A stretch of DNA of 64,000 nt from Macrosoma leucophasiata (Eukaryota; Arthropoda; Insecta; Lepidoptera; Hedylidae). Shown here in pieces: positions 36,890-48,363 of this stretch (the stretch's first letter is position 1; each line of letters opens with the position of its first letter). A program made the position numbers and the translations under genes. The DNA is taken from contig JAWQUS010000030.1 of NCBI GenBank assembly GCA_036365455.1, forward strand, positions 20,666,001 to 20,730,000, read 5' to 3'. The notes under the pieces were generated by a model. That model did no database searches. It worked only from the letters and a program-made list of their open reading frames with translations, and was not told the origin of the DNA.

Positions 36890-37002
36890 TCATCATTATC
36901 AAATCAGCTGAAATATGTCAACTGCTGGACCAAAGCCTCCCATTAAGGGCATATGCCTTAATCTCCACGCTTGGCATGCGGATCGCCACGCTTGGCATGC
37001 GA
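36890..37002 (+). repeat. Family E fragment with a short tandem repeat
   Basis: aaatcagctgaaatatgtca, actgctggaccaaagcctcc; then ccacgcttggcatgcg twice in a row (36973-37001). Confidence 0.55.
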
Positions 37003-37099
37003 TCGCAGTAGCGGTAGTTTTATTACAGGACGCTGCTGCACATCTTGCGTTATTGCACTTACTCTTTTATTTTGCCGTATGCATATCCGGAACAGTCAT

Positions 37100-37687
37100 G
37101 CACGCTTAAATGTCTTTGCCTTTGGCGGCGTCGTGTGGCGGGTTGCTCACTTCCCTCTAAAATGGTCGAGGAGGGCAATGGCTGTCACATGCGTCATACT
37201 CGTGAACGGGTGCTGTTGGTGGGGACTGGTCTGTTCTGGTTTGCAGGGGCTACATCACATTTAGTAGATAGCAGTTTATTTGCATCTATGCTATGGACGT
37301 TGACATTATTTGATTTTTCACGATAATCTGTACTAGATTTAAGCTTTCATTTAAAAGAGCTCTTACTGAGTTTGTTGGGTAGCGGAGTTCTTCTCAGTAG
37401 TGACTGCACTTGGAACTCTGCTAAGTGAATAACATTGATCTTGACGAATAAGTTTTTCTTTTCTTCATGTATTATCATTGAAGGAATTGAAAAATTTTAT
37501 GATTATTATGTTTTAACCAAATAGTTGAAATTTTAATTTTTAATTTACTATTAATATATGATTTTGCTTTTACTATATGTAATGGTTATTCGCTCTAGGT
37601 AGCTTATGATTTATTGACGTTTTGAAAGTATCTGTAAAGATCTATTCGAAATAAAAATATTTTCTATTTCTATTTCTATTTCTATTT
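37100..37687 (+). repeat. LINE 3' region with TTTCTA tail
   Basis: Near-uninterrupted copy ending in (TTTCTA)n at 37664-37687. Shares cattgaaggaattgaaaaat and ttttgaaagtatctgtaaa with the 32- and 47-kb copies. The overlapping short ORFs (36915-37326) are not conserved in the 47-kb copy and are rejected. Confidence 0.7.
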
Positions 37688-38089
37688 ACTACCGTCGCTT
37701 CATTGGCATGGTTTGACCGCCATTGTTCGGTAGACTCTTATCCGTTTCTGTATATCTTGCTCTAATCCTTTGATACCCACCCCTTCAAGATCTCACCCCC
37801 ACATCTCCAGCACAGTCACGACATAAGGTTGTTTGAATTTCAATATAATATTCAGATTCTAAAGTCTCCCTAAGATAACTTAATTCTACGTCTGCTTGCA
37901 AAACTGTAAATGAATATTAATAGATACATCGTCTGTGCTTCAGAAAAGCCTTCATTAATATTCTTTCTCGTTAAGTGGCTAGTTCTGGACACTTGAAACG
38001 AGTTTTTAGAGATCCGTAGCCTACAAGAAACGTTTCAGTTTCGCTGTAGCAAGGTAGCCCAAAAGGAGATTTTTGGGTTTGTAGTAGAA

Positions 38090-38985
38090 GGATGGAGTAG
38101 TAGGAGACTACTACTATGTCCGTCCATCCACACCTTAGCTCATAGATTGTTCGCACCAGAAAATTGAAATTTGGCATCAATACACACATTAGTCATGCCG
38201 TGGCAAAATAAAATCTTGAAAACTTCTGGGATACCTCTTCGACACGTAAAGAAGAGAGATTTTTAATGAATTATATTTTAAAAAGATAACTGACAGACAA
38301 AATCTCAAGAACTACAAGTGCCCGGAGTTTCAAGTGTTTTGTTCAAAGTTTGACGGCCCGGTTAGTCCAGCGGTGTGAGATAACCGTTCGATCCGAAGGG
38401 TCGCGGGTTCGATCCCCGCACCGGGACAAATGTTTGTATGGCCTACAGATATCTGTTTCGGGTCTGGGTGTTTGTGTATGTGTTGTATGTGTACAACGGC
38501 ACCCACGACACAGGTTTATACCTACTGTGGGGCTGTGAGTGTAAGCGTATTTTATAAAAAAAAAAAAAAAAAAAAAAAAAATTGTTGCATGGGGTTCCTT
38601 CTTAGGACGTAGGTGCTCATTAAGCCAGCATATTGCGGAGTTCGTAAGAAATGTAGGTTGCACTTGTGCGAAGCCGGAGCGGGCCGCTAGTAGTTAATAT
38701 AGTGCAAATATTTGTTAGCGTCAAGTATCCCCATACCCTGCTGGCTGAGTGGTTTTAGGTGAATTGGGATGTGGGAAAAGAATCACGGACGAAGCTGATA
38801 GGTACTATCAGCAAATATAAGGAACTTAAAAGGAAAACTATCATCAGCTAACGGGCTAGGCAACACAAGTATACCTACGAGTAATACGTGACCAACATTG
38901 TACACAACTGTACATTGAGAAACGGAACCGAATATCGTGTTTCCCGACACGCTCTTGACCGTTGTTTTATATCAGCAACGTTAAA
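38090..38985 (-). repeat. Family C, degraded, with nested SINE
   Basis: Pieces gtccgtccatcc, gaaatttggcatcaatacac, aaaggaaaactatcat and acacgctcttgaccgt align in order with the 33.9-kb copy; the SINE at 38352 interrupts it. Confidence 0.55.
38352..38582 (+). repeat. tRNA-derived SINE with poly(A)
   Basis: Head 38356-38430 has A box TAGTCCAGCGG, a perfect T-arm GCGGG-TTCGATC-CCCGC and near-complete acceptor pairing. The body ends gagtgtaagcgtatttta and an uninterrupted A tract (~27). Best preserved copy of its type; inserted into a degraded family C element. Confidence 0.8.
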
Positions 38986-39199
38986 GAGAAAGTCTTGCAT
39001 GGTACATTGAATTTTATTTAATTGATTCTGAAAACTTTTATAACCCAAACTGTATAAAATATTGGGAAAGTTTGTTGTATGACTGCGAATTGCTTTTTTC
39101 GACCCTCCTTGGTTATTGTTTACGAAAAATCTTTTTTATGCTCACAATATCATATTGGGGTATGAGAAAGGGAAGAAAAAACACAATACTTACTTCGTC

Positions 39200-39498
39200 T
39201 TTTTCATGTAATGAAAGTGGCAAACAAGCATGCAGTTCACATTGATGTTAAGTGATGACTGCAGCCTATAGACACTCACACAAAGACCAAAGATCAAAAT
39301 GCAGATGCGTTATCACTTCTGAGGCCTAAAGTGTAATGCCTCTGATTAGTGCGGCCCTGTAATTCGCTGTAAAAAATAAAGTGGTAATCCATCTAACCGG
39401 AACACGATAGTGCAGAACAATACTTTTTGGCGGCAGATAGGTAAGGTAATGCAGTGATACCTAATCCCTCAGGCTCCTACACTGGAACTCTACCACCA
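39200..39498 (-). repeat. Family A, left half of an inverted pair
   Basis: tttttcatgtaatgaaagtg to ggaactctaccaccag, directly joined to the + copy. Confidence 0.8.
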
Positions 39499-39765
39499 GA
39501 GCTCGCGGGCGTAGGCACCACCGCATTACCTAATATACCTACTTGCCGCTAAATGGTAGTGTTCAGTACTATCGTGTTCCGGTCAGGGGGTAATGTGCGG
39601 CTCTGTAATTTCCGGCACAGAGGCATAACACCTAATGCCTCAGAAGTGGCAGCGCATCTGCATTTTGACCCCTGGTCATTGTGTGGGTGTCTATAGGCTG
39701 CAGTCATCACTTAACATCAATGTGAACTGCACGCTTATTTGCCACTTTTATTACATAAAAATAAA
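39497..39765 (+). repeat. Family A, right half of an inverted pair
   Basis: Begins inside the element at agctcgcgggcgtaggcacc and ends ttttattacataaaaat. Followed at 39785 by a second short tail copy (gcttgtttgccaattatatt). Confidence 0.8.
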
Positions 39766-40281
39766 TTGCACTTACGATCGCCGTGACCCGAATGCTTGTT
39801 TGCCAATTATATTATGATATAAAAACAGACAGGTAGACCTTTATTAGAAAAGCACTATTAATATAGCTTCTTTAATAAGTTATGATCGACGTGAATTTCT
39901 ACTGAAAATAACCTTGTTCGTTATTGCCATAGACTACCGAATATAAACATTTCAATCCTTATCTCTAAGTTATTTAATCCAATAAACAAGTCACATTCGA
40001 GTTACGGTTACTACCGAACGAAACAAAGAATTTTGGCAAGCCTGTAAAACTTAGTTTCGTGTTGGATTAAATTCGAGCACAAAACCTATTCGGCTATATT
40101 TAGAAGCAATTTTCGGCGGCCATTTTCCACTCGCTTTTAAATCTTACCTTTTAAAAGCTGTTTCTGAGTATAGTTTAAGCCAACAATGGGTATGTTTTAA
40201 ATCTAACAATTACCTATTATCATTTTGTTTACCGTTGTATTCGTATTATGTTGCAATTCGAATTTCTTAATCGGATACTGT

Positions 40282-40578
40282 TTTACTGGTGGTAGAGTTC
40301 TATGGAGCTCGCGGGCAGGCACCATCGCATTACCTTATATACTTGCCGCTAAGTGGTAGTGTTCAGCACTATCGTGGTCCGGTCAGGTGGTAATAATGTA
40401 CGACCCTGTGATTTTTGGCACAGAGGCATAACACGTTAGGCCTCAGGAGTGGTAACGCATCTGCATTTCAACCTCTGGTCTTTGTGTGGGTGTCTGTAGG
40501 CTGCAGTCATATATATATTGATGTTAAGTGATGGCTGCAGCCTATAGACACCCACTTTGTGTGGAGACCAAGGTCTTG
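40282..40578 (+). repeat. Family A + copy joined tail-to-tail to a - scrap
   Basis: + copy 40282-40509 ends at ctgcagtcatatatata; a - piece (gatgttaagtgatggctgca to agaccaaggtctt) follows at 40518-40578. Confidence 0.75.
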
Positions 40579-40634
40579 TAAGTATGATCCTCCAGTCGAG
40601 GATTAGTACTTTTAAGCATGGACTGGACATGGTT

Positions 40635-40712
40635 GGAAATTAATGCTATCCTCGGAGTTTGGTAATGTGCCCGAAGATATCAATAGACTCAACATGGCAT
40701 AACTGGCGAATA
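40635..40712 (+). repeat. SINE (second type) fragment
   Basis: Carries cggagtttggtaatgtgccc followed by a diverged end; internal part of the 54.3-kb type only. Confidence 0.5.
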
Positions 40713-40744
40713 GAGGATGTTTCCATGTAGATATATAAAACTCT

Positions 40745-41037
40745 TACTGGTGGTAGAGTTCCTGTATGTGTACCAGGAGCTCGAGGGCGTAGGCACCACC
40801 GCATCACCAAATCTATCTGCCGCTAAATGGTAGTGTTCAGCACTATTGTGTTCCGGTAAGATGGTAATGTACGACCCGTAATAACTTATCACAGAGACAT
40901 ATCAACTAAGGTCTGAGGAGTGGCAGCGCATCTGCATTTTGACCTCTGGTCTTTGTGTGGGTGTCTATAGGCTGCAGTCATCACTTAACATCAATGTGAA
41001 CTGCGAGCTTGTTCACCACCTTCATTACATTAAAAAA
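40745..41037 (+). repeat. Family A, full length
   Basis: ttactggtggtagagttcct to cattacattaaaaaaacc; a small gtatgtgtac insertion near the start. Confidence 0.85.
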
Positions 41038-41741
41038 ACCTCACCTACCCGTTTGGAGCGAATAGATGTGAATAACGTTTGATATTTATGTAACCAATAC
41101 TACATCAACAAATAATGTTCAATTGGGTGGCCTGTTGTTAACAAACTTTTGCTTTTGAATTATATTCGTGCACAAAACCCATTCGGATATATTTGGAAGC
41201 AATTTTCAGCTGAAATTTACCACCCGCTTGTAAATCGTGCCTTCCAGAAGCTATTTCTGTTTGACGCAAAGTCAACAATATCTATTTAATCTAACAATTA
41301 TTATCATTTCTTCTACCAACACTGTTACAGAAACTCGATAGAAATACCGTTTATCCGTGTTTACACGCGGATGGGGGCTGAGGGTTGGAACGTTGTCGGA
41401 AACCCCGTATCGTTACTGATATATCGATATTTAAGGAACATGCGTTCTAGTTTCATATTTATTTTTTGCAATAAATCATGCGCGTGAATTTAAAACTCTG
41501 AAAGAAACCAATGACCATTGACGGAATTTGAACCTGAGACCTAAATAACTAACCCAGGTGCTTTCCCATTAAAATTCCGAAGCCATACATCGAAGGATCT
41601 TTTTTTTTTATTACATCGTCTCCGAGGCCAGTAAACGATTGCCAAACGGAAGCTGCAAATTCGAACATCGCCCGAAGTAATTTATTTGCCACCGTCATTA
41701 TATAAAAAAAAATTGACTGTAGTAGATACTGACACAGTTTG

Positions 41742-42112
41742 AGTAATAAATAATGGCAACCCATTATCCGTTCCACTGCTGGGCACGAGTCTCTCCCCTT
41801 TTTTTTGGTTGGAGGCCTGGATCTTACTCCTCCACGCTGCTCCAATGCGGGTTGGTGGAGGTGGGTTGGTGGAGGTGGGTTGGGTTAGTGTCGATGTCGG
41901 ATGTTTTCAAACCGCTCATAAGGCCTCCGACAAGGTTTAACGACTGCTATCTATCGATAGCAACCGGGACCGACGGCTTAACGTGAACTCCGAAGCACAG
42001 AACGCGCATTTAATTTGCCACTAGCGGTCACCCATCACACTACCCGACCGCGCCCGTAGTGATTAATCGAGTAGATCGCTTATGATCTACACCAGCCGCC
42101 GGGCCATGCGTG
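41742..42112 (-). repeat. Family F, longest copy
   Basis: From the TAA-rich tail (taataaataatggcaaccc) to about gccgccgggcc, ~370 bases. Includes a twice-repeated ggtggaggtgggttg run near 41860. Long relative of the 48.0- and 57.5-kb pieces. Function of the sequence is unknown; the AA tail suggests retrotransposition. Confidence 0.65.
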
Positions 42113-42703
42113 CTTCATGAATTTTACGTTCAATTTTTCAATTCTTTAGTTCTTTCTCTGACTGTGGTCCTTAAATCAAAAGAATACTTCCCGTTTTTGC
42201 TAATTCATGGAATTATAATGAAACTCGAAAGATTAATTTTATCGATAGGTACTAAAGAATCGATTGTATTTTGACGTAAAACTATAAAGTATCAATAATT
42301 CGTTATCTCCATATAATTATCGATATTGGAACCACTTAGCAACCCTAACAATGAAACTTTAACGCAAACCCAACTTGCAAAAACGGTCCCTAAACCAACG
42401 TAGCAAATTATACTTCAACCGCACCAAAACTTGTGGTGGTATTTGAAGCTATTTAAATATTTCTGATAGGGTAAAATGAGATTTACAACCCTTATCATAA
42501 GGGTCGGTCCACGTGACTTCAATATTCGTTTTCAGTTATCCCTAATTTCCGTCCTCGGAGGACATCGGTCATACAAATGGGGCTCGAGTCTTATTTATAG
42601 AGGTTCACTCGAGCGGAGTAATTTCAAATATTATTTTATATTCAAATACTAGCTATAGCGCCCAGTTTTACTCACATTTTTTTTATGTTACTATATACGT
42701 AAT

Positions 42704-42756
42704 ACAGGTAGAGCTCTGGTGACGGAACTCGCGGGCGTAGGCACCACCGCATTAAT
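42704..42756 (+). repeat. Family A, 5' end only
   Basis: caggtagagctctggtgacg to gcaccaccgcattaatg. Confidence 0.6.
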
Positions 42757-42759
42757 GCC

Positions 42760-43600
42760 GTCCTCTAACTAGCTACCTAGCTAAGTGACAAAAGTTAATT
42801 TTGAGTTATGAACGAAAAACGCGAGCCATAGTTCAAACCGTTGATGTTTGTAGACCTAGATGTTTTCCTTTTATACAGAAATTAATTCTGTAGGAGTATT
42901 TTCGTTATGCTACGCATTTAACTCAATTTAACTTAATTTATGTAGTTTAAAAACTGTTTTGGCGTTCTAGTGATAACATGTATTGTTTGAATTTTTTATT
43001 GTGTTAAACGTGTGTTAAACATAGCTAAAACAGGGTTAACCTTTGCTGCGTTATAGCTAAGGTCTAGCCCAGAAAACTGCGTTCTAATCAAAGAATGTTG
43101 CTTTGCTATGTGTTTGCTAAGGATTCATATTATAATTTGTATGTTTTCCTTATCTAAAAAGGGGTGACGGTTTAGTCAAGCATATCAGTAGAAACATAGA
43201 ATTAGCTAAGCGATTTTAACGTTAACAACGAAAAATTGAAAATTGAAAATTATTTATTTACCAAAAAACTTATGTTACATGAACAGATGTGCTTACGGAC
43301 CTCACATTAGATTTAATATGTATCGTGAGGTACCAGAAATAGGGTACGATTTCTATAATATACATAAGAGTTCGGTTGACCATAATCCTACCAATGTCTA
43401 CAAAACAAGTCAAAGAATTTCTTTACTGTAAACAAAATTTAAAATAAAAACTAAATGATTAAATGATTGTCATATTATGTTCTATTAATATCAAAAATTG
43501 TCTACACATAATATTATGACATAATTTACTAGATCTCAGAAACAATAATGCATAATATCTAAACATAATAAGTACAGTAAGGAATCTTAATATATTTATG
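42760..43600. other. No recognised feature upstream of mariner
   Basis: AT-rich; the 62-codon ORF at 43243-43431 is unsupported. Confidence 0.4.
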
Positions 43601-43782
43601 TAATAGGTTGGGGAAAGTCTTTTCGCATTATAGTATGTATGAACTTGTAATAAAATCTCTTTGGCTGTAGTATTTGTATCTAGCTGGTTTTGGTATCATT
43701 GAAAGTTAAAATTTTAAAGAACATAATTCCAAATTCAAATTAGGCAAATGTGTGATTTTCATTTGTTTTTCGTACTGTCAAA

Positions 43783-44905
43783 ATGAGTGAATCTAATGAA
43801 GAAATTCGATACATTTTAAAATTTTACTACAAAAAAGGTAAAAATGCAACGCAAGACGCGAAAAAAATTTGCGATGTTTATGGACCTAGTGCAGTGTCTG
43901 TGAGAGTAGCACAAATTTGGTTTAAGCGTTTTCAATCCAGAAATTTTGATGTCAAAGATGCACCTCGCTCTGGTCGCCCTATTATGGATAAAATGGATGC
44001 CATTTTTGAAAAAGTGGAGCAAGATCGACATATCAGTAGTTACGACGTAGCTGAAGAACTGACAATTGATCATAAAACAGTTTTGGCGCATTTGAAAAAA
44101 GCTGGGTTCAAATAAAGCTCGATATTTGGGTACCTTACGAGCTCACTGAAAGAAACCTAATGAACCGTGTACTCATTTGTAATTCTTTATTGCGACGTAA
44201 TGAAACCGAATCATTTTTGAAGAAGCTGATAACTGGTGATGACAAGTGGATCACGTACGACAAGAACGTGCGAAAAAGGTCGTGGTCAAAGGCCGGTCAG
44301 GCTTCACAGACTGTGGCGAAACCCGGGTTAACTCGCAACAAGGTGATGTTGTGTGTGTGGTGGGATTGGAAGGGCATTATTCATTATGAGCTATTATCAC
44401 CAGGCAGGACTCTCGATTCTGAACTCTACTGCGAACAACTGATGAGATTAAAGCAAGAAGTTGAGAGAAAGCGGCCGGAATTGATCAACAGAAGTGGTGT
44501 GGTGTTTCATCATGATAACGCTAGACCTCACACATCTATAGTCAGTCAGCCCGTGACCACGGTAGCTGGAAAGCGACCGAAACGTCGGGTGTGTGAAGAA
44601 GTTTGGGAGTGTTGTATACGCGAGAAAATCCGCAAGTTTAATTTCTACAATGTATGAAGCTCGCGAAAACCTACGAAAACGTCACTCAGCAAAAATTAAG
44701 AGAGTGTGGCTGGGAGGTGTTAATGCATCCGCCGTATAGTCCTGACCTTGCACCTTCAGATCTCCACCTGTTTCGGTCTCTTCCGAATTCTTTATGCAAT
44801 GTTAGGTTAACATCACGAGAGGACTGCCAAATCCACTTGTCGCGGTATTTTGATGAGAACTGGCATGGATGGTTACTGACATGTTTAAACTACAAAGTCG
44901 CTTGA
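43783..44905 (+). pseudogene. mariner transposase pseudogene, two breaks
   Basis: Three open pieces. 43783-44115: N-terminal helix-turn-helix DNA-binding region ('FKRFQSRNFDVKDAPRSGRP'). 44160-44542: catalytic core with first Asp in 'ITGDDKW' and second Asp in 'HHDNARPHTS'. From about 44681: 'GWEVLMHPPYSPDLAPSD' with the third Asp. Once the inserted DNA is set aside, 34 residues separate the second and third Asp, which is the mariner DD34D signature. Break 1 is a single-base-type frameshift near 44112 that creates a TAA. Break 2 is a ~137-bp insert between 'TSIV' and the next codon. The usual family length is ~345 residues. The C-terminal tail after 'FRSLPNSL' is diverged. Not functional. Confidence 0.88.
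44544..44680 (+). mobile_element. 137-bp CCGAAACGTCGG repeat inserted in mariner
   Basis: Interrupts the transposase between codons that are adjacent in mariner. The flanks read gtcagtcagc and gtcactcagc, so a short target duplication is likely but its length is ambiguous. The same sequence, with about one difference, forms the right half of the 17-kb element. It contains a CGGTAGC...GCGACCG hairpin followed at once by AAACGTC, which recalls the 3' half of hammerhead ribozymes carried by Penelope-like elements. No CTGATGA box is present, so ribozyme activity is not claimed. Confidence 0.7.
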
Positions 44906-44965
44906 CGCATATAACTGCAAAATCGGCAGCGTGTGGGTTTGCGGTGATTTAGTTTATAGTGGATA

Positions 44966-45190
44966 GCAGATTACCTAATCTATCTGCCGCTAAATGGTAG
45001 TGTTCAGCACTACCGTGTTCCGATAAGATGGTAATGTATGGCCGCGTAATAACTATAACAGAAACGTAACGACTTAAGTCTCAGGGGTGGCGACGCATCT
45101 GCATTTCGACCTCTGTTTTTTGTGAAGATGTCTATAGTCTGCAGTCATTGAGCTGCATGCTTGTTCGCCACATTCCTTACATAAAAAACG
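44966..45190 (+). repeat. Family A, 5'-truncated, after mariner
   Basis: gattacctaatctatctgcc to ccttacataaaaaac; may have replaced the missing mariner right end. Confidence 0.75.
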
Positions 45191-45701
45191 AAGGTATTAA
45201 AATTTAAGCAATAAATTCGTTTTAGCGAATTGTTTATCGCGTTATGGTGTGACCGCTCAATTATCGCGTTGCTCGCCATGCGTTCCGACTCATAGTTGAC
45301 CGTTTTTTTTTTCTTAATCAAAATCTTAATAACATGTGAAAGCCTTATATTATAAACAATGTTCAAAACATTGATTAATATTACATCGCAATCTCAATTC
45401 ACTATCAACAAAACATTGTTTAAAAAATCAATTTCAAGAGGGAATCGCTCCCCTCGCCCTACAGTGCTCATCACTTCAATTAAACCCCTCGCTACGTGCA
45501 CACACAAGCACTCGAGCACCCACGAGTACACTCATTGAGTCTGCACCCATACACCCGTACTTGATGGAACCCTGACCTTGAGGGACTGGCTAACCCTCGA
45601 TAAAACAACGGATGACAGCTATTGGCTTTAAGTTCCTGCAGATACGTTGCACCTGCGAAGCTCTATTATGATAAATACATTAGGCTTAGTTAAGTATAGT
45701 G

Positions 45702-45872
45702 TATGTATGTATGTATGTATCTTCACGCCAGGTCCCTAACGGGGTAGGCAGAGAGTGAGTATGATGAGTGAGTGATTCGGTTTCATTACGTCGCAATAAA
45801 GAATTACAAATGAGTACACGGTTCATTAGGTTTCTTTCAGTGAGCTCGTAAGGTACCCAAATATCGAGCTTT
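45702..45872 (-). mobile_element. Chimeric retro-insertion: mariner fragment fused to LINE 3' end
   Basis: Read on the - strand: target duplication, 101 bases of mariner in sense orientation, a 15-base untemplated link, the last ~37 bases of the RT-bearing LINE of this window, then a TACA tract (45702-45720). ttaagtatagtg lies on both sides (45690-45701 and 45871-45882, the latter overlapping the mariner end by tta). The mariner part is identical to 44113-44213, including the base run that carries the frameshift. Confidence 0.75.
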
Positions 45873-45897
45873 AAGTATAGTGAGAGCATACAAACTC

Positions 45898-46197
45898 TTT
45901 TTTTTATGTCATGTGGAAGTGGCAAACAGGCATGCAGTTCACATTGATGTTAAGTGATGACTGCAGTCTATAGACACCCACAAAAAGACCAAGGTCAAAT
46001 GCAGATGCGTTACCACTCCTGAGGCCTTTAGTGTTATGCCTCTGTACCAGAAATTAGAGGCATTACAATTACATTAATTCCACCTGACCGGAACACGATA
46101 GTGCTGAACACTACCATTTAGCGGCAAGTATATTAGGTAATGCGGTGGTGCCTACGCCCGCGAGCTCCGTCACTGGAGTTCTACCACCAGTAAAAAC
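45898..46197 (-). repeat. Family A, full length
   Basis: ttttttttatgtcatgtgga to ggagttctaccaccagtaaa. Confidence 0.85.
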
Positions 46198-46654
46198 TCT
46201 ACACTTACTCTACTCGTACACAGAGAGCGCCTATTTTGTATCAGATGGTTCCCCTAACCACGCGACTTATATAGGTACTTACAGCAGTACCTAGCTAAGT
46301 ACATACGTACTTACAGTATCCAACAGAAAATATTGCAGATCGAGCGTAGGAAGGAGACTTCGGCTTACTTCGGGTCTGTAGAGTGTTATCCTTTGCACGT
46401 TATCTATGTGACATTAAAATTTGTCGACCATTTTGATCAAGTTTTGACTATCAGTGCTTACGTAGGCTGTGTGTAGCAGAGACAACGCTCTACGAAATCG
46501 AAACTAGCCGATTGTCTTTTCGTAGCAGCGTTGCCACATTTTTTTGCCGATTCGGGATTTCGATTCTTATTGAGTGAAAAAAGCGGGTTTCTCTCGTCAA
46601 AAGCGGGACATACTAAAACTTCCATATAATCAGACGTATTTGAATTTATCTACG

Positions 46655-46907
46655 ACTAGCTGACCCGGCAAACTTCGTATTGCCTCAGAATGAAATTATA
46701 TGTGAAAGGTTTGATAGATACGAGCTATTTGTATGGGAAAATGAAATTGTGTTTTTTGCTATTCCCTTAAATTTCTTCATGTTTTCGTACCTTTTGAACC
46801 TTTCCTGGACTTCCAAAAATCATTCAAAACCAAAATTAGCCAAATAGCCGTTCTCGAGTTTCAGCGAGACTAACGAACAGCAATTGATTTTTATATAAAT
46901 AGATTAC
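46655..46907 (+). repeat. CTAGCTGACCCGGCAAAC element
   Basis: gactagctgacccggcaaac to gattttatataaatagatt; ~250 bases, same as 63.7 kb. A type common in lepidopteran DNA. Confidence 0.65.
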
Positions 46908-48012
46908 TTGACAATATCCTCGCCAAAATTGGGACGTCTGGGAACGCTGCTTCGTAGGCTCGATGGGCAATATTGGCTAATAATGGTTGTCACATGTGTC
47001 ATACTCGTGAACGGATGCTATTGGTGGGGACTGGTCTGTTCTGGTTTGCAGGAGCTACATCTCATTTAGTAGATAGCAGTTTATTTGCATCTACGCTATG
47101 GACGTTCACATTATTTGATTTTCACGATAATTTGTACTAGATTTAAGCTCTCATTTAAAAGAGCTCTTACTGAGCTTGATGGGTAGCGGAGTGCTTCTCA
47201 GTAGTGACTGCACTTGGAACTCTGCTAAGTAAATAACTTCGATCTTGACGAACAAGTTTTTCTTTTTCTTCATTTATCATCATTGAAGGAATTGAAAAAT
47301 TTTGTGATTATTATGTTTTAACTAAGTAGTTTAACTTTTAATTTTATTTTACTACTAGCTGTGCCCGCAACTTCGTCTACGTGAGAAAAAATATGATTGT
47401 TCAGTATCTACCCGGACGAAGTCGTGGGCGGAGCTAGTATAAAAGTAGCGTAAGTTACTCCTTATTACATCAGCTATATGCCAGTGAAAGTCCCGTCAAA
47501 ATCGGAGACACTCAAATTCTATGTATTTGTATGTAGTTATGTATGTATGTATGGTTGTATGGAGATAAAAGTAGCCCAAGTTACTCCTTATCACATCAGC
47601 TATCTGCCAGTGAAAGTCCCGTCAAAATCGGAGACACTCAAATTCTGTTTATTTGTATGTAGGTATGTATGTATGTATGGTTTTATGGAGATAAAAGTAG
47701 CCTAAGTTACTCCTTATCACATCAGCTATCTGCCAGTGAAAGACCCGTCAAAGTCGGTCAAGCCGTTCCCAAGATTAGCCCCGCCTAACAGTCAGACAGA
47801 CAGACAAAAATTGAAAAAAATGTTGTTTTAGTACATGTACCGTGTATACATACATATGCGTTTAGTAAAAAGCGATTATTTTAATATTACAGACAGACAC
47901 TCCAATTTTATTTATTTGTATGTAAATATAATATTTACCTGCTGCCACCTATTGGAATGGTTATTGTGAAGTTCACCAGTCGACCGCCATTGTTCGCTTA
48001 CTAAAGTAGTGG

Positions 48013-48075
48013 ATTAATAATAAATAATAATGGCAACCCTTGATACGTCCGACTGCTGGGCACGAGTCTCTCGAG
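48013..48075 (-). repeat. Family F, short copy inside family D
   Basis: taataaataataatggcaac to cacgagtctctcgag; sits within the 47-49 kb family D element. Confidence 0.6.
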
Positions 48076-48288
48076 TTTAGTAAAAAGCGGTTATTTTAAT
48101 GTTACAAACAGACACTCCAATTTTATTTATTTGTATGTATATAGATTAATTATGGAGGCTACAATACAGGATAAGACCTAAAAATTCTTTGAAAATTTTA
48201 AGCGTCTACATTATAGCGGTAACAGAAATACATAATTTGTGAAAATTTTACCCTTCTAGCTATCACTATTTATGAGATACAGCCTGGT

Positions 48289-48319
<31 letters not shown>

Positions 48320-48363
48320 AGACAGACAGCGGAGGATTAGTTATCCGTAGGGTCCGTTGTTAC

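Larger units (their letters stand above)
43604..44960 (+). mobile_element. mariner (Tc1/mariner, DD34D), 3' end missing
   Basis: A TA dinucleotide at 43604 is followed by a mariner-type terminal repeat (GGTTGGGGAAAGTC...). About 170 bases on, a transposase frame begins. After the C-terminal part no matching right terminal repeat is found before a family A copy at 44966, so the element cannot be mobilised by itself. It is further broken by a frameshift and by an inserted repeat. Confidence 0.85.

Noticed and set aside
36915..37326. Three overlapping ORFs that look like a gene cluster
   Set aside because: They lie in a LINE 3' region and the frames are not kept in the 47-kb copy.
41753..41986. 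77-codon ORF with Trp/Gly repeats
   Set aside because: It is the translated family F repeat, including its ggtggaggtggg run.
44544..44680. Active hammerhead ribozyme
   Set aside because: The CTGATGA core box is not present in any register next to the GAAAC part; only a resemblance can be stated.
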